Assembly: GCF_001514125.1 (NCBI RefSeq)
Contig: NZ_KQ948552.1
Location: forward strand, 285,489 to 349,488
From: Streptomyces longwoodensis
Lineage (GTDB): Bacteria; Actinomycetota; Actinomycetes; Streptomycetales; Streptomycetaceae
DNA length: 64,000 nt
Direction of reading: 5' to 3'
Every line of letters starts with the position of its first letter. The first letter of the stretch is position 1. A model generated the notes under the pieces. The model had not been told where the DNA came from, did no database searches, and worked only from the letters and a program-made list of their open reading frames with translations. Shown one piece after another: positions 25,374 through 44,900 of the stretch. Made by a program: the position numbers and the translations under genes.

Positions 25374-28300
25374 TCACCGGGGGCCGCGCAGCCAGTCGTC
25401 GACGGCCTGGGCCGTCTTGGCCGCGTGGTCGGCCTCCAGCATCGAGAAGTGGTCGCCCGGGGCGTCGGCGACGGCGTGCGGCAGGGTCCAGGTCACGCGC
25501 CAGCCGTCGTCGGCCGGGTCCGGGGCGCCCTGGGCCGGGAGGGGTTCGGTGGCGCGCACGAGCAGCGTCGGGGTGCCGAGCGCGGGGACGGCGTAGTCGA
25601 ACCCGGCGTAGCGGGCCCGTGCGGTGATCCACGCCTCTGCGGTGCCGTCCCCGGCCCGTGCCACCAGGTCGGCCCGTTCGACGAGGGCGCGCTGTACGGC
25701 GTCGCCCCACCGTTCGCCGCCGAGGCCGTGCTCGCCGCCCCACGCCGGGGTGTCGAGCAGGACGAGGGCCCGGGCCGGGGTGCCGCGCGCCTCCAGCCGG
25801 GCGGCGACGACCGCGGCGATGTTGCCGCCGCCGGAGTGCCCGAGCAGGGCGAACGTCCGGCCGGTCGCCGTCCGCACGGCCGCGTCGGCCAGCGCCTGCG
25901 CGAGGGCGTCGACCGAGGCCGGCAGGGGTTCGCCCGCCTCGAAGCCCGGCAGCCCGATCGCGGCGACGGCGCGGCTGCCGCGGAAGCCGGAGGCCAGCCG
26001 GGCGTAGGTGTAGAAGTTCTGCTGCCACACGAACGAGGGGAAGCACAGCAGCACCGGTTCGTCCGGCCCGTCGCACAGCCAGGCGGTGCGCGGCGCCCGG
26101 TCGAGTCCGGCCGCGTCCGTGAACGACGGCCGGAACGCGGCGAGTCCGGCGGTCAGCTCGTGGACCTCGCGCGCCCGGCCCTCGCGGCAGGCCCGCAGGA
26201 AGAGCCCGCCGAGTCCTTCCGCCCGGACGCCGGGCACGGCGGACGCGGCGGGCTCGGCCCCCGGGACGCCGTCGGCGAGGTGCTGGGCGAGGTGCGCCGC
26301 GAGGCGTTCGCAGCTGGGGTGGTCGAGGACGGCGGTGGCGGGCAGGTCGAGCCCGGTGGCAGCCTGGAGCCGCGTCAGCAGGTCGGCCGCCGGCATCGAG
26401 TCCAGCCCCAGTTCGCCGAAGTCGCGGGTGACGGGGACCTCCTCGGGGGAGGTGTGGCCGAGCACCGAGGCGACGTGGCGGCGGACCAGCCCGGTCAGCA
26501 GGGCGGTCCTGGCCTCCTCGTCCAGGCCGGGCAGCTCCGCCGCCAGCCGCTCGCGGGCGTTCGGCAGCGCGGTTCCCCCGGGCGGTGCGCCGGTCCCGGT
26601 GGCGGCCGGGGCGTGGTGCGGAGCCTGGGCCAGGACGGTGGGCACGAGGTCTCCGGCGTCCGGGTCGGGCGCGCCGGTCAGCCAGAAGCGCCTGCCCTGG
26701 AAGGGGTAGGTGGGCAGGTCGGTGCGGCGGGCGCCGCGCCCGGCGAACACCGCCTCCCAGTCGAGCGGCACCCCGTGGGCGTGCAGGGCGGCGACGGCGG
26801 TGAGGGCGGTGCGCGTCTCCGGCCGGTCGCGGCGCAGGGTGGGGGCCAGGACGCAGGCGGCGGCGCGGCCGCCCAGGCACTCGCGCGCCATGGCGGTGAG
26901 GACGGCGTCGGGCCCGAGCTCGACGTAGGCGGTGACGTGCTCGTCGGCGAGCGCGCGCATCCCGTCGAGGAAGCGGACGGTGCCGCGCACGTGCCGCACC
27001 CAGTAGCCGGGGTCGGCGAGTTCGCCGGGGGTGGCCGCCCGCCCGGTGACGTTGGAGATGACGGGAACGGTCGGCGGCCGGTAGGAGAGGCCGGCGGCCA
27101 CCTCGCGGAAGGCGTCCAGCACGGGTTCCATGCGGGCCGAGTGGAACGCGTGGCCGACGCGCAGCCGCTTCGTCCTGCGGCCGCGCTCCGCCCAGTGCCC
27201 GGCGACGCGGGCGGCGGCCTCGGCGTCGCCGGACAGCACGGTGGCGCGGGGCCCGTTGACCGCCGCCAGGGACAACTCGGCCTCCTGTCCGACGAGTTGC
27301 GGGGCCAGCTCGTCCGGTGTGACCTGGAGGGCGTACATGGCGCCGCCGGGCGGCAGCGCCTGCATCAGGGCGCCCCGCGCGGTGACCAAGGTGGCCGCGT
27401 CGTCCAGGGAGAGCACGCCGGCGACGTGGGCGGCGGAGATCTCCCCCACGGAGTGGCCGATGAGGAACCGGGGGGCGGCGCCCCAGGACTCCCACAGCCG
27501 GTGGAGGGCGACCTGCAGGGCGAAGGTGGCGGGCTGCGTGTAGGCGGTGGTGTCGAGCAGGGCGGCCCGCGGGGTGCCGGGCGCGGCGAGGACGACCTCG
27601 CGCAGCGGGTGCTCCAGGTGCCGGTCCAGGGCCCGGCACGCCTCGTCGAACGCCGCCGCGAACACCGGGAAGGCGGCGTGCAGGTCGGCGCCCATGCCGG
27701 GGCGCTGGGCGCCCTGTCCGGTGAACAGGAAGGCGGGCCGGGTCTCCGCCCGCGCCTCCCCCTCGGTGGCCGCCGGGTCGGGCTCGCCCGCGGCGAGGGC
27801 GCGCAGGGCCCGCAGGGCCTCCTCCCGGCCGTCCGCGACGACGACGGCGCGGCGGGGCAGCCGGGCGCGGGTCGTGGCGAGCGAGAAGCCCACGTCGGCG
27901 AGGGGGACGCCGGTGCGGCGGGCCAGGTGGTCCGCGAGCCGGGCGGCCTGGGCGCGCAGCGCGTCCTCGGTCTTCCCGGCAAGGGGCAGGGGGGTCTCGG
28001 CGGGGCCGGGGCCGGACGGGCCCGGCCCGACCGCGGTGGTCCGCGGGGTCGCCGCGCCCGCGTCGGGGGGCGCGGTCGTGACGGGGGGCGTGGTCGTGAC
28101 GGGGGGCGTGGTCGTGGCGGACGACGGCTCCGACGCTTCCGCCGGCTCCGGCGCCTCTTCGACGATCACGTGGGCGTTGGTGCCGCTGATGCCGAACGAG
28201 GAGATCCCGGCCCGGCGCGGGTGACCGGCGCGGGTCCACGGGACGTCCTCGGTGAGCAGCCGTACGGTGCCGGACGACCAGTCGACGGCCGGGGTGGGCT

Positions 28301-29531
28301 CGTCCACGTGCAGGGTCCTCGGCAGCCGCCCGGCGCGCATCGCCAGCACCATCTTGACCAGCCCGGCGAGGCCCGCGGCGGGCCCGGCGTGCCCGAAGTT
28401 GGACTTCACGGCGCCCAGCCACAGCGGGTGCGCCGGGTCCCGGTCGCGGCCGTAGGTGTCGAACAGGGCGCGGGCCTCGATGGGGTCGCCGAGGCGGGTG
28501 CCGGTGCCGTGCGCCTCGACGGCGTCCACCTCGTGGGGGGTGAGGCCGGCGCTGTCCAGCGCGGCGCGGATCACCCGGCGCTGGGCCGCGCCGTTGGGGG
28601 CGGTCAGGCCGTTGCTGGCGCCGTCCTGGTTGACGGCGGAGCCGCGGACCAGGGCGAGCACCGGGTGGCCGTGGCGCCGCGCGTCGGACAGCCGTTCCAC
28701 GACGACGGCGGCGGCGCCCTCGGCCCAGGCGGTGCCGTCGGCGGCGGCCGCGAACGCCTTGGCGCGCCCGTCGCCCGCCATGCCGCGCTGCCGGGTGAAC
28801 TCCACGAGCAGCGCCGGTGTGGGCATCACCGACACGCCGCCGACGAGCGCGAGCGAGCACTCGCCGGCCCGCAGCGCGTGCGCCGCCTGGTGCAGGGCGA
28901 CCAGGGAGGAGGAGCAGGCGGTGTCGACGGACACGGCCGGGCCCTCCAGGCCGAGCGTGTACGCGATGCGGCCGGAGGCGACGCTGGTGACGTTGCCGGT
29001 CATGGAGTAGCCCTGGACCTCGGCGGGGACGTGGGTGACGTCGGAGCCGTAGGCGGCGTAGGACACGCCGAGGAACACGCCGGTGGGGCTGCCCTTGAGG
29101 GACAGCGGGTCCAGGCCGGAGTGTTCGAACGCCTCCCAGGAGACCTCCAGCATCACCCGCTGCTGCGGGTCCATGGCGAGGGCCTCGCGGGGCGAGATGC
29201 CGAACAGTTCGGCGTCGAAGCGGGAGACGTCGGCGAGGAACCCGCCCTCGCGCGCGGCGGACGCGGCGGGGCCGCCGCCGGCGGTGCCGAGGAGGGCGTC
29301 GAGGTCCCACCCCCGGTCGCCGGGCAGCGGGGACATCATGTCCCGGCCGTCCGCGAGGCGTTCCCACAGCAGGTCCGGCGAGGTGGCGCCGCCGGGGAAG
29401 CGGCAGGCCATGCCGACGACGGCCAGGGGTTCCGACGCCGCGGCGACCAGCCGCCGGTTCTGCTCGCGCAGCCGCTCGTTGTCGGTGAGGGCCGCGCGCA
29501 GGGCCTCGATGATCTGTTCGGTGGAGGCCAT
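25374..29531 (-). CDS. PKS, final module KS-AT-ACP-TE
   Basis: The 1385-residue protein adds the last two carbons and releases the chain. Domains: docking helix 1-30; KS about 34-460 (C206 in DTACSSS); AT about 570-880 with S694 in GHSVGE and HAFH near 792, the malonyl-CoA signature; ACP about 1010-1085 (S1045 in GLDSM); TE about 1130-1385 with S1233 in GHSGGGN and H1361 in GDHFS. No reductive domain is present, so carbon 3 of the product stays a ketone and carbon 2 has no branch. The module is followed in the same direction by the editing thioesterase and epoxidase. The KS-AT and post-AT linkers hold short Thr/Pro-rich repeats. The TE could hydrolyse or cyclise; a free acid is favoured if the product is a polyether. 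Confidence 0.93.
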   Translation of the reverse strand: MASTEQIIEALRAALTDNERLREQNRRLVAAASEPLAVVGMACRFPGGATSPDLLWERLADGRDMMSPLPGDRGWDLDALLGTAGGGPAASAAREGGFLADVSRFDAELFGISPREALAMDPQQRVMLEVSWEAFEHSGLDPLSLKGSPTGVFLGVSYAAYGSDVTHVPAEVQGYSMTGNVTSVASGRIAYTLGLEGPAVSVDTACSSSLVALHQAAHALRAGECSLALVGGVSVMPTPALLVEFTRQRGMAGDGRAKAFAAAADGTAWAEGAAAVVVERLSDARRHGHPVLALVRGSAVNQDGASNGLTAPNGAAQRRVIRAALDSAGLTPHEVDAVEAHGTGTRLGDPIEARALFDTYGRDRDPAHPLWLGAVKSNFGHAGPAAGLAGLVKMVLAMRAGRLPRTLHVDEPTPAVDWSSGTVRLLTEDVPWTRAGHPRRAGISSFGISGTNAHVIVEEAPEPAEASEPSSATTTPPVTTTPPVTTAPPDAGAATPRTTAVGPGPSGPGPAETPLPLAGKTEDALRAQAARLADHLARRTGVPLADVGFSLATTRARLPRRAVVVADGREEALRALRALAAGEPDPAATEGEARAETRPAFLFTGQGAQRPGMGADLHAAFPVFAAAFDEACRALDRHLEHPLREVVLAAPGTPRAALLDTTAYTQPATFALQVALHRLWESWGAAPRFLIGHSVGEISAAHVAGVLSLDDAATLVTARGALMQALPPGGAMYALQVTPDELAPQLVGQEAELSLAAVNGPRATVLSGDAEAAARVAGHWAERGRRTKRLRVGHAFHSARMEPVLDAFREVAAGLSYRPPTVPVISNVTGRAATPGELADPGYWVRHVRGTVRFLDGMRALADEHVTAYVELGPDAVLTAMARECLGGRAAACVLAPTLRRDRPETRTALTAVAALHAHGVPLDWEAVFAGRGARRTDLPTYPFQGRRFWLTGAPDPDAGDLVPTVLAQAPHHAPAATGTGAPPGGTALPNARERLAAELPGLDEEARTALLTGLVRRHVASVLGHTSPEEVPVTRDFGELGLDSMPAADLLTRLQAATGLDLPATAVLDHPSCERLAAHLAQHLADGVPGAEPAASAVPGVRAEGLGGLFLRACREGRAREVHELTAGLAAFRPSFTDAAGLDRAPRTAWLCDGPDEPVLLCFPSFVWQQNFYTYARLASGFRGSRAVAAIGLPGFEAGEPLPASVDALAQALADAAVRTATGRTFALLGHSGGGNIAAVVAARLEARGTPARALVLLDTPAWGGEHGLGGERWGDAVQRALVERADLVARAGDGTAEAWITARARYAGFDYAVPALGTPTLLVRATEPLPAQGAPDPADDGWRVTWTLPHAVADAPGDHFSMLEADHAAKTAQAVDDWLRGPR
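28066..28118. repeat. 18-bp tandem repeat in PKS linker
   Basis: The unit gtgacggggggcgtggtc is repeated about three times, the outer copies being imperfect, and codes for the TTTPPV-type linker between KS and AT of the final module. It changes linker length without shifting frame. Confidence 0.7.
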
Positions 29532-29617
29532 CGGTCACTCCCTCTCTGTGGGGCGCTCGGCGCGCCGTTCCTGATCGGCCGGGGTACGGCGGTGCCGCGT
29601 CGCGGGCGGTGGCCGGT

Positions 29618-32600
29618 TCACGGACCGCTGTTGCCGAGGGCGGCGCGCACCAGGTCCTCGACGTCCATCTCGGCGATCGCCCCGGCGTCCCGGTCCGGGG
29701 CGGGCCCGGTGGTGCCGGGTGCCGGGTCCTCGGCGAGTCCCAGCAGGGGGTCGAGCAGCCCGCCGGCGCGCAGCCGGGCCAGCGGGACGGTGGCGAGCAG
29801 GGCGCGCACCCGGGCCTCCTCCGGGTCGGGGCCGTCCACGGCCGTGGCGGCCGCGTCGGGGGCGAGCTCCTGGTGCAGGTGGCCGGCGAGTTCCCGGGGC
29901 GAGGGGAAGTCGAAGACCAGGGTGCTGGGCAGGGTGAGGCCGGTGGCGGCGCCGAGGCGGTTGCGCAGTTCGACGGCGGTGAGCGAGTCCAGGCCCATGT
30001 CCTTGAAGGCCCGTTCGGCGCCGATGGCCTCGGGTCCGGAGGCGCCGAGCACGGCGGCGACGTGGCCGCGCACCAAGTCCTCCAGCAGGAGCCGCTGCTC
30101 GTCGGCGGGCAGGGCGGCGAGCCTTGCCTCGAGCGAGCGGGCCTCCACGGCGGCGGTCCCGGCCCGGGCGGCCTGGCGGGGTGCCGGGCGCCGGGCGCCG
30201 CCGAGCAGTCCGCGCAGCATCGCGGGGCCGGGGCCCGTGGACGTGCCCGCCCGCAGCGCGGGGACGTCGAGCCGGGTGGGCACGAGCAGGGCCTCGCCCG
30301 CGCCGAGGGCGGCGTCGAAGAGGCGCATGCCGTGGGCGGCGTCGATGGGCAGCACCCCGGAGCGGGTCATCCGCTCCACGTGGGAGTCGTCCATCCGGCC
30401 GGTGAGTTCGCTGGTCTCGGCCCAGTAGCCCCAGGCCAGGGAGGCGGCGGGCAGACCGGCGGCGCGGCGGTGGTGGGCGAGGGCGTCCAGGAAGGTGTTG
30501 GCGGCGGCGTAGTTGGCCTGGCCGGGGTTGCCGAGGACGCCGGCGCCCGCGGAGTACAGGACGAACGCGGTGAGGTCCGACTCCCGGGTGAGCTCGTGCA
30601 GGTGCAGCGCGGCGTCGGCCTTGGGCCGCAGCACCTCGTCGAGCCGTTGCGGGGTGAGGGAGCCGAGGACGCCGTCGGCGGTGGTGCCCGCGGCGTGCAC
30701 CACGGCGGTCAGCGGGCGGTCCCCGGGTACGGAGGCCAGCAGCGCGGACAGCGCGTCGCGGTCGGCGGTGTCGCAGGCGGCGACGGTGACGGTGCGCGCG
30801 CCGAGCGCGAGCAGGTCCTCGCGCAGGCCGTCGGCGCCGGGCGCCTGCGGGCCGCGGCGGCCCGCCAGCAGCAGGTGCCGCACGCCGTGGGCGGTGACCA
30901 GGTGCCTGGCGAGGATGCCGCCGAGGGTGCCGGTGCCGCCGGTGACGAGCACGGTCCCGTCGGGGTCCGGGGGCCTGGGGACGGTGAGGACGAGCTTGCC
31001 GGTGTGCCGGGCCTGGCTCATGAACCGGAACGCCTCGGGGGCGCGCCGGACGTCCCAGGTGCGCACCGGCAGCGGCCGCAGCACGCGCCGTTCGAAGAGC
31101 CGGACGAGGGTGGCGAGGATCTCGGCGATGCGGTCGGCGCCGGCGTCGATGAGGTCGTAGGGGCGGTAGGTGACGCCGGGGTGCCGCTCGGCGACCTCGC
31201 GCGGGTCGCGCTGGTCGGTCTTGCCCATCTCCAGGAACCGGCCGCCGCGCGGCAGCAGCCGCAGGGAAGCGTCGGTGAAGTCGTGGGCGAGGGAGTTCAG
31301 CACCACGTCGACGCCGCGCCCCCCGGTGGCGGCGCGGAACGTGCCCTCGAAGTCGAGGGTCCTGGAGGAGGCGATGTGGCCGGAGTCGAAGCCCATCCGG
31401 CGCAGGGTGTCCCACTTGCCCTCGCTGGCGGTGGCGTAGACCTCGGCGCCCCAGTAGCGGGCGAGCTGCACGGCGGCCATGCCGACGCCGCCGGTCGCGG
31501 CGTGGACGAGCACGGTCTCGTCCTCGCGCAGCCCGCCGAGGTCGGCGAGGCCGAACCAGGCGGTGAGGAACGCGGCGGGCACGGCGGCGGCCTGCTCGAA
31601 GCTCCAGCCGCGCGGGACGCGGGTGACCAGGCGCCGGTCCACGACGGAAACGGGCCCGAACGGGTCGGGCAGCAGGCCCATCACGCGGTCGCCGACGGCG
31701 ACGCCGGTGACGCCGGGGCCGACCTCGGTGACGACGCCGGCGCCCTCGCTGCCCAGGCGTTCCTGGGAGGGCACCATGCCGAGGCCCACCAGTACGTCGC
31801 GGAAGTTGAGGCCGGCGGCGCGCACGGAGACCCGGACCTGGTTGTCCCCGAGGGGCGCCAGCGCCTCCGGATGGGGCAGCAGCGCGAGCTGGTCCAGGTC
31901 GCCGGGGCCGGTGGTGTCCAGGCGCCAGGCGGCCTCGCCGGGCGGGGGCACGAGGAAGGAGGCGGCGGGGGTCCTGGCAAGGCGGGGGACGCGGGCGGCG
32001 CCCAGGCGCAGGGCGAGCTGGGTCTCCTGCGCGGCGAGCGCGGCCCGGACGGCGGCCGCGGTGCGGGCCCGGGACTCGTCGCGCCCGTCGAGGTCGACGA
32101 GGAAGAACCGGCCGGGGTGCTCCATCTGCGCGGAGCGCAGCAGGCCCCACACGGCGGCGTGCGCCAGGTCCTCGACGTCCTCGCCGGGCCCCGCGGCCAC
32201 GGCGCGGCGGGTGACGACGGCGAGCACGCTGCCGTGCAGCCGGTCCTCGGCCAGCCACTGCTGGGCGGCGCGCAGCACGCCCTCGGCGGCGCGGCGGACG
32301 GCGGCGGGCAGTCCCTCCGCGGAGACGGCGGCGGGGTCCGGCACGCAGGACAGCAGCGCCACCTCGGGGGCGGGCGTGCCGGACGCGACGGCGGCGGCGA
32401 GTGCGGCGGGGTCGTGGTGGGCACCGCCGAACACCCCGGCGCCGCGCAGGGCGGGCACCAGGCCGTGGCCGTCGGCACCGAGCACGGCCCAGCGGGCGCC
32501 GGACGGGGCGGCGGCGTCGACGGGCAGCGGTGCCCAGTCGACGTGGAACAGCGTGTCGCGCAGGTCGTCGCCCGCGCCCTCGCCGCCGGCGGGCAGGGGA

Positions 32601-35600
32601 CGGAACACCAGGCGCCCGACGGTGGCCACGGGGGCGCCCTCGGCGTCGGCGACGGTGACGGTGACCGCGTCGTTCCCGGCGGCGCGCACCCGTACGCGGA
32701 CGGCGGTGGGGCCGACGGCGTGCAGGGCGACGTCGTGCCAGGAGAACGGCAGGTGGGTGCCCTCACCGAGGAAGCCGCCGAAGCCGATGGCGTGCAGGGC
32801 GGCGTCCAGCAGGGCCGGGTGCACGCCGAACCGGGCGGCGTCCTGGTGCAGTTCGGGCGGGAGCGCGGCCTCCGCCCAGACGGTGTCGCCGAGCCGCCAG
32901 GCCGAGCGCAGCCCCTGGAAGGCGGGGCCGAACCGGTAGGCGCCGCCCTCGACCGGCTCGTACATCCCCGCGGTGTCCAGGCGCTCCGCGCCGGGCGGGG
33001 GCCACGCGGTGAGCGCCTCGCCGTCGGCGGGCCCGGGCGGGGTGAGCAGCGCGGTGGCGTGCCGGGTCCAGGGGTCGCCGTCGGCGGCGTCGCCGGGGCG
33101 GGCGTGCACGGTGAGGGCGCGCCGTCCGGCGCCGTCGGGGGCGTCCACCTCCACCTGGAGGTGCACGGTGCCGCGTGCGGGCACGGTGAGGGGGCTCTCC
33201 AGGGTCATCTCGGCGAGACCGCCGCAGCCGGTGCGCGCGGCGGCTTCCAGGGCGAGTTCCGCGAACGCGGTGCCGGGCACCAGGGCGGTCCCGCCGACGG
33301 CGTGGTCGGCGAGCCAGGGGTGGGTCTTCAGCGACAGCCGCCCGGTGAGCAGCAGCCGGTCGCCCTCGGCGAGCCGTACGGCGGCGCCGAGCAGGGGGTG
33401 GCCCGCGGCGCTGAGGCCGAGGTCCCCGGCGTCGCCCGCGTTGCGGTACTCGGCCTCCAGCCAGTAGTGGCGCCGCTGGAACGGGTAGGTGGGCAGGTCC
33501 AGGACGCGCCGGGCGCCGGTGCCGGCGAACACGGCGTCCCAGTCGACGGGCAGTCCGCGTACGTGGCCCTCGGCGAGCGAGGTGAGGAAGCGCTGCGGGC
33601 CGCCCTCGTCGCGGCGCAGCGAGCCGAGCGCGACGGCGTCGGTGCCCGCGTCGTCGAAGATCTCCTGCAGGCCGACGGCGAGCACCGGGTGGGCGCTGCA
33701 CTCGACGAAGAACCGGATGCCGCCCGCCAGCAGGCCGCGCACGGTCTCCTCGAAGCGCACGGTCTGCCGCAGGTTGGTGTACCAGTACCCGGCGTCCAGC
33801 CCGGCCGTGTCGAGCGGGCCGGCGGTGACGGTGGAGTGGAAGGGGATGTCGCCGCCGCGCGGCCGGATGTCGTGCAGGGCGGTGAGGACCTCGTCGCGCA
33901 CGGCCTCGACGTGGGCGGAGTGGGAGGCGTAGTCCACGGCGATGCGGCGGGCCCGCACGCCGTCCGCCTCGCAGGCGGCCAGCAGTTCGTCGAGGGCTTC
34001 GGGGTCGCCCGAGACCACGGTCGACGACGGCCCGTTGGCGGAGGCGATCCCGACGCGGCCCTCCCAGCGGGCCAGGCGCTCGGCGACGCGCTCAGCGGGC
34101 AGCGGCAGCGACACCATGCCGCCCCGTCCGGACAGGCCCCCGGCGATGGCGCGGGCGCGCAGGGCCACCACCCGGGCCCCGTCCTCCAGGGACAGCGCGC
34201 CGGCGACGACGGCGGCGGCGATCTCGCCCTGGCTGTGCCCGATGACGGCGGCGGGCTCCACCCCGGCGGAGCGCCACAGCGCGGCGAGGGACACCATGAC
34301 GGCCCACAGCGCGGACTGGACGACCACCACGTCGTCCAGCGGGGCGGCGCCCTCGCCGCCGCGGACGGCGTCGATCACCGAGCAGCCGGTCCACGGCCGC
34401 AGGGCGGCGTCGCAGGCGGTGAGCCGCTGCGCGAACACCGGGGAGGACTCCAGCAGTTCGGCGGCCATGCCCTGCCACTGGGAGCCCTGGCCGGGGAAGA
34501 CGAACGCGACGCGGGCGGCGCCGGGCCGCGCGGTGCCGGTCACCACCCCGGCGGCGGGCTCGCCGCGGCGAAGGGCGTCCAGGCCGGCGAGGGCGGTGGG
34601 GCGGTCACCCGCGAGCACCACGGCGCGGTGTTCGAGGGCGGCGCGCCCGGTGGCCAGGGACCAGCCGATGTCGGTGGCGGGCACCTCGCCGCGCCGCTCC
34701 ACGAAGGCGGCCAGGCGCTCGGCCTGCGCGGCGAGCGCGGGCTGCGACCGGGCGGACAGGACCCAGGGCACGACGGGCAGGGCGAGCGGGGCGGGGGTGG
34801 AGGTGCGGGCGGGGGTCCCGGTCGGGGTGCCGTTCCCGCCGCTGCCGGCCGCGTGAGCCTCCCGGGGACTCCCGGCGGGCTCGGCCCCCTCGGCAGGCTC
34901 CGGGGCCTCCTCCACGATCACGTGGGCGTTGGTGCCGCTGATGCCGAACGCGGACACGCCGGCGCGGCGCGGGCGGCCCTCGCGCTTCCACGCCACGGGC
35001 TCGGTGAGCAGCGCGACCGCGCCGGTGGACCAGTCGATGTGCGTGGAGGGGCGGTCCACGTGGAGGGTCCGCGGGAGCAGCTCGTTGCGCAGCGCCAGGA
35101 CCATCTTCATGACCCCGGCCGCGCCGGCCGCGTGCGCGGTGTGCCCGAAGTTGGACTTGACCGAGCCCAGCCACAGGGGGCGGGCCGGGTCCCGGTCCCT
35201 GCCGTAGGTGGCGAGCAGGGCGCGGGCCTCGATGGGGTCGCCGAGGGTGGTGCCGGTGCCGTGCGCCTCGACCGCGTCCACGTCGGCGGTCGTCAGCCGG
35301 GCGTCGGCGAGGGCGTCGCGCACGACCCGCTCCTGGGAGGGGCCGTTGGGGGCGGTGAGGCCGTTGCTGGCGCCGTCCTGGTTGACGGCGGTGCCGCGGA
35401 TCAGGGCGAGCACCGGGTGGCCGTTGCGGCGTGCGTCCGACAGGCGTTCCAGCAGCAGCAGCCCGGCGCCCTCGGAGGGCCCGAAGCCGTCGGCGGCGTC
35501 GGCGAACGCCTTGCAGCGGCCGTCGGGCGCCAGGGCGCGCTGCCTGCTGAACGCGATGAACCCCTGCGGCGTCGGCATCAGCGCGACGCCCCCGGCGAGC

Positions 35601-36277
35601 GCCATGGCGCACTCGCCCTGCCGCAGCGACCGCACCGCAAGGTGCAGCGCGACCAGGGACGACGAGCACGCCGTGTCGACGGTGAGCGCGGGCCCCTCCA
35701 TGCCGAAGGAGTAGGCGACCCGGCCGGAGATGACGCTGGCGAACGAGCCGACGCCGGTGTACCCCTCCAGGCCCTCGGGCACGTACTGGTGCCCGGTGAC
35801 GTAGTCGACGGTGGCGGCGCCCACGAAGACCCCGGTACGGCTGCCCCGGACGGAGCGCGGGTCGATGCCCGCCCGTTCGAACAGCTCCCACGAGGTCTCC
35901 AGCAGCAGCCGCTGCTGCGGGTCCATGATCAGCGCCTCGCGGGCGTTGATGCCGAAGAAGTCGGCATCGAACTCGCCCGCCTCGTGCAGGAACCCGCTCT
36001 CGCGCACGTAGTTGCGGCCCTCGGCGTCCGGGTCCGGGTCGTACAGGGCCTCCAGGTCCCAGCCCCGGTTGTCGGGGAACGGGGAGATGGCGTCGCCGCC
36101 GGCCGCCAGCAGCTCCCACAGGGCCTCCGGGGTGTCGGCGGAGCCGGGGTAGCGGCAGGCCATGCTGACCACGGCGACCGGCTCGGGCTCCTCCAGCTCC
36201 TGGATGCGGCGGCGCGCCCTGCGCAGGTCGGCGGTGGCCCGCTTCAGGTAGTCCCGCAGCTTGTCTTCGCTGTTCAT
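29618..36277 (-). CDS. PKS, one fully reducing module KS-AT-DH-ER-KR-ACP
   Basis: This 2219-residue protein adds a propionate unit and reduces its beta-carbon to CH2. Domains: docking coiled coil 1-30; KS about 33-460 (C204); AT about 580-890, S682 in GHSQGE, Y783-A-S-H, the methylmalonyl signature; DH about 955-1230 with intact H992-x3-G-x4-P and D1158; ER about 1430-1740 with NADPH motif [11 protein letters not shown] near 1590; KR about 1775-1960 with Y1923 in [13 protein letters not shown]2098 in GLDSL. The KR has TAD instead of LDD but keeps the key Asp, so B-type. The ER has Val in GLGMVP, where the ER of the upstream 52802 gene has Tyr, a position linked to methyl stereochemistry. All active sites look functional. 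Confidence 0.93.
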   Translation of the reverse strand: MNSEDKLRDYLKRATADLRRARRRIQELEEPEPVAVVSMACRYPGSADTPEALWELLAAGGDAISPFPDNRGWDLEALYDPDPDAEGRNYVRESGFLHEAGEFDADFFGINAREALIMDPQQRLLLETSWELFERAGIDPRSVRGSRTGVFVGAATVDYVTGHQYVPEGLEGYTGVGSFASVISGRVAYSFGMEGPALTVDTACSSSLVALHLAVRSLRQGECAMALAGGVALMPTPQGFIAFSRQRALAPDGRCKAFADAADGFGPSEGAGLLLLERLSDARRNGHPVLALIRGTAVNQDGASNGLTAPNGPSQERVVRDALADARLTTADVDAVEAHGTGTTLGDPIEARALLATYGRDRDPARPLWLGSVKSNFGHTAHAAGAAGVMKMVLALRNELLPRTLHVDRPSTHIDWSTGAVALLTEPVAWKREGRPRRAGVSAFGISGTNAHVIVEEAPEPAEGAEPAGSPREAHAAGSGGNGTPTGTPARTSTPAPLALPVVPWVLSARSQPALAAQAERLAAFVERRGEVPATDIGWSLATGRAALEHRAVVLAGDRPTALAGLDALRRGEPAAGVVTGTARPGAARVAFVFPGQGSQWQGMAAELLESSPVFAQRLTACDAALRPWTGCSVIDAVRGGEGAAPLDDVVVVQSALWAVMVSLAALWRSAGVEPAAVIGHSQGEIAAAVVAGALSLEDGARVVALRARAIAGGLSGRGGMVSLPLPAERVAERLARWEGRVGIASANGPSSTVVSGDPEALDELLAACEADGVRARRIAVDYASHSAHVEAVRDEVLTALHDIRPRGGDIPFHSTVTAGPLDTAGLDAGYWYTNLRQTVRFEETVRGLLAGGIRFFVECSAHPVLAVGLQEIFDDAGTDAVALGSLRRDEGGPQRFLTSLAEGHVRGLPVDWDAVFAGTGARRVLDLPTYPFQRRHYWLEAEYRNAGDAGDLGLSAAGHPLLGAAVRLAEGDRLLLTGRLSLKTHPWLADHAVGGTALVPGTAFAELALEAAARTGCGGLAEMTLESPLTVPARGTVHLQVEVDAPDGAGRRALTVHARPGDAADGDPWTRHATALLTPPGPADGEALTAWPPPGAERLDTAGMYEPVEGGAYRFGPAFQGLRSAWRLGDTVWAEAALPPELHQDAARFGVHPALLDAALHAIGFGGFLGEGTHLPFSWHDVALHAVGPTAVRVRVRAAGNDAVTVTVADAEGAPVATVGRLVFRPLPAGGEGAGDDLRDTLFHVDWAPLPVDAAAPSGARWAVLGADGHGLVPALRGAGVFGGAHHDPAALAAAVASGTPAPEVALLSCVPDPAAVSAEGLPAAVRRAAEGVLRAAQQWLAEDRLHGSVLAVVTRRAVAAGPGEDVEDLAHAAVWGLLRSAQMEHPGRFFLVDLDGRDESRARTAAAVRAALAAQETQLALRLGAARVPRLARTPAASFLVPPPGEAAWRLDTTGPGDLDQLALLPHPEALAPLGDNQVRVSVRAAGLNFRDVLVGLGMVPSQERLGSEGAGVVTEVGPGVTGVAVGDRVMGLLPDPFGPVSVVDRRLVTRVPRGWSFEQAAAVPAAFLTAWFGLADLGGLREDETVLVHAATGGVGMAAVQLARYWGAEVYATASEGKWDTLRRMGFDSGHIASSRTLDFEGTFRAATGGRGVDVVLNSLAHDFTDASLRLLPRGGRFLEMGKTDQRDPREVAERHPGVTYRPYDLIDAGADRIAEILATLVRLFERRVLRPLPVRTWDVRRAPEAFRFMSQARHTGKLVLTVPRPPDPDGTVLVTGGTGTLGGILARHLVTAHGVRHLLLAGRRGPQAPGADGLREDLLALGARTVTVAACDTADRDALSALLASVPGDRPLTAVVHAAGTTADGVLGSLTPQRLDEVLRPKADAALHLHELTRESDLTAFVLYSAGAGVLGNPGQANYAAANTFLDALAHHRRAAGLPAASLAWGYWAETSELTGRMDDSHVERMTRSGVLPIDAAHGMRLFDAALGAGEALLVPTRLDVPALRAGTSTGPGPAMLRGLLGGARRPAPRQAARAGTAAVEARSLEARLAALPADEQRLLLEDLVRGHVAAVLGASGPEAIGAERAFKDMGLDSLTAVELRNRLGAATGLTLPSTLVFDFPSPRELAGHLHQELAPDAAATAVDGPDPEEARVRALLATVPLARLRAGGLLDPLLGLAEDPAPGTTGPAPDRDAGAIAEMDVEDLVRAALGNSGP

Positions 36278-36338
36278 CGGCTGTCACACCCATCCATGGC
36301 CGGGTTCCTCGGGTCGCTGTGTCGGGGGCGGGCCGTGG

Positions 36339-41969
<5,631 letters not shown>

Positions 41970-41974
41970 GTCGG

Positions 41975-44900
41975 CTAGGCCCCCAGTTCGCGGTCGATGA
42001 GGTCGAACATCTCGTCGTTGCTGACGGTGGAGAACTCGGTGTCCCCGGAGTCCTCTCCGGGTGCCGTCGCGGGGGCGTCTCCGCTCACCGTCCACAGCAG
42101 CCGTTCCAGGCGTCTGGCCATGCGGGCCCGTGCCTCCCCGTCGGCCGGCGCTGCGGCGAGCGCGGCCTCCAGGCGTTCCAGTTCGGCGAAGCCGGGCGGG
42201 GCGCCGTCGGCGTCCGTCAGGCCCATCTCCTCCCGCAGGTGACGGGCCACCGCCTCCGGGGTCGGGTGGTCGAAGACGAGCGTGGCCGGCAGGGCGACAC
42301 CGGTGGCGGCGCCGACCCGGTTGCGCAGTTCCACGGCCATCAGCGAGTCGAACCCGAGGTCGCGGAAGGGCCGGTCGGGTGCGACGGCGTCGCGCGCGTT
42401 GCCGGTGAGGGTGACGTGGCCCATGACGACGCCCGCGTGGGAGCGGACCAGTTCGAGCAGCTCGCGCTCCTGCTCGGCCCGGGGGACCCCGGCGAGCCTG
42501 GTCCGCAGTCCGCCGGCCGCCTCGCCGGCCGTGGCCGGGTCCTCGTCGGCGTCGCCGCCGCGGGCCAGCGCCCGCACGGCCTCGGGGATCTCGGCGAACA
42601 GGGCGGTGGGCCGCTTGGCGTGGAAGACCGGGGCGAAGCGGTCCCAGCGCAGGTCGATGAGGACCGACGTGGTCTCGTCGCGGTCGAGGACGCGTTCGAG
42701 GGCGGCGGAGGCGGGTTCCGGCTCCATCTCGTGGATGCCCTCCAGACGGCCGCGGGCGCCGACGTCCCCGGCCGCCATGCCGGTGCCGGCCCAGGTGCCC
42801 CAGGCCACGGAGGTGGCGGGCAGCCCTTCGGCGCGGCGCCGCTCGGCGAGCGCGTCGAGGAAGGCGTTGCCGGGCGCGTAGTTGCCGAGGGCCGGGAGGC
42901 CGAAGGTGGCGCCGAACGACGAGCAGAGCACGAACGCGGACAGCTCCGCGTCCCGGGTCAGCTCGTCCAGGTGCAGCGCGCCCTGCGCCTTCACCCGCAG
43001 TACGCGTTCCATCCGCTCCGGGTCCAGCGAGTCGATCACCCCGTCGTCCAGTACGGCGGCGGCGTGGACGACGGCGGTCAGCGGCTGGTCGGCGGGGACG
43101 GCCGCGAGTACGGCGGCGAGCGCGTCCCGGTCGGAGACGTCGCAGGCCACCAGGGACACCTTCGCCCCGGCCGCCGTCAGCTCCTCCTCCAGTTCGGTGG
43201 CGCCGGGCGCCTCGGGGCCGCTCCGGCTGACCAGCACCAGGTGCTCGGCGCCCGCCCGCGCCAGACGGCGCGCCAGATGACCGCCGATGCCGCCGGTACC
43301 CCCGGTGACCAGGACGCTGCCGCGCGGCCGCCACGCACGCACCGCGGGCACCCCGGTGGCGGGCGCCCGCACCAGACGGCGGACGTAGACGCCGTGGCCG
43401 TCCCCGCGCACGGCGAGGTGGTCCTCGTCGGCGGGCCCGGCGAGCGCGGCCGCCAGCCGGGCGACCTCGGTGTCACCGGCGTCCCCGGGCAGGTCGACCA
43501 AACCGCCCCACAGCAGCGGGTGTTCCAGCGCGGCGACCCGGCCGAGGCCCCAGACCTGGGCCTGCGCCGGACGGGTCAGCGGGTCGGACGCGCCGGTGGA
43601 CACCGCACCCCGCGTCGCGCACCACAGCCGGGGCGGTACGGGCATCCCCTCCCCCACCTCGACCATCGCCTGCACCAGCGCGACGGTCGCGGCCAGACCC
43701 GCGGGCACGGACGGATGGGCGGGGTGCGGGGCGTCGTCCAGCGCGAGCAGGGACAGCACGCCGCCCGGGGCCACCTCGCCTTCGGCCCCATCGCTCCGGC
43801 CTCCGGCGAACGCCTGGCGCAGCGCCTCCGCGCACCGCCCGCGATCGGTGCTCCCCCCGTCCACGACCAGCCGCGTCACGAGGGCGCCCGACTGCTCCAG
43901 GGCGCGTACGGACCCGGCGGCCCAGGGGTCGTCCGCGTACGATTCGGGAACGACGACGATCCAGCGCCCCCGCGGTCCCGGGCCGGCCGGGAAGCGGGCG
44001 GGCCGCCACACCACCCGGTAGCGCCACCCGTCGGCCTGCGCCTCCTCCTGCCGTCGACCGCGCCAGGACGACAGGGCCGGCAGCAGTCCGCTGAACGGCT
44101 CGTCGGCGGGTACGCCCAGCTCGGCGGTCAGCGTCTCCAGGTCCCCGGCGTCCACGGCGGCCCAGAACCCGGCGTCCGCGCCGTCCGACTCCCCCGCACC
44201 CTGCCGGAACGCCGTCCCCGGGGGCTCCTCCAGCCAGTAGCGCTGCCGCTGGAAGGCGTAGGTGGGGAGTTCCACGCGCCGGGCGCCGGTGCCGGCGAAC
44301 AGGGCGGTCCAGTCGACGGTGAGCCCGCGGACGTAGCCCTCGGCGAGGGAGGTCAGGAACCGCTCGGGCCCGCCCTCGTCGCGGCGCAAGGTGCCGAGTG
44401 CGACGGCGGCTTGGGCGTCGGCGTGGTCCTCGAAGGTCTCCTGCATGCCGACGGTCAGGACGGGGTGGGGGCTGCACTCCACGAAGTAGCCGAAGCCGTC
44501 GGTGAGAAGCTCGCGGACGGTGGCGTCGAAACGCACCTCCTGACGGAGGTTGGTCACCCAGTACGTGGCGTCCAGACCGCTGGTGTCGATCACCGCACCG
44601 GTCACCGTCGAGTAGAACGGCACCTGCGCGGGGCCGGGTTCGATGTTCTTGAGGGCCTCGACGACCTGGTCCCGGATGGACTCCACCTGGGCGGAGTGGG
44701 AGGCGTAGTCCACGGCGATCCGACGCGCTCGTATCCCGTCGGCCTCGCAGGCGGCCGTCAGCTCGTCCAGAGCCTCCGGCTCACCCGAAACGACGGTGGA
44801 CGTGGGCCCGTTGATGGAGGCGATCGATATTCGCTCACCCCACCGGTCGATCAACTCGCGTACCTGGTTCGCGCTTACGGCTAGGGAGACCATGCCGCCG

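Noticed and set aside
24469..29538. A frame open from the second thioesterase through the final PKS module, which suggested a 1689-residue fusion
   Set aside because: Upstream of 25251 the frame is a shifted reading of the PKS with Arg/Pro-rich nonsense; the real PKS ends with its own stop at 25374 and the thioesterase has its own start.
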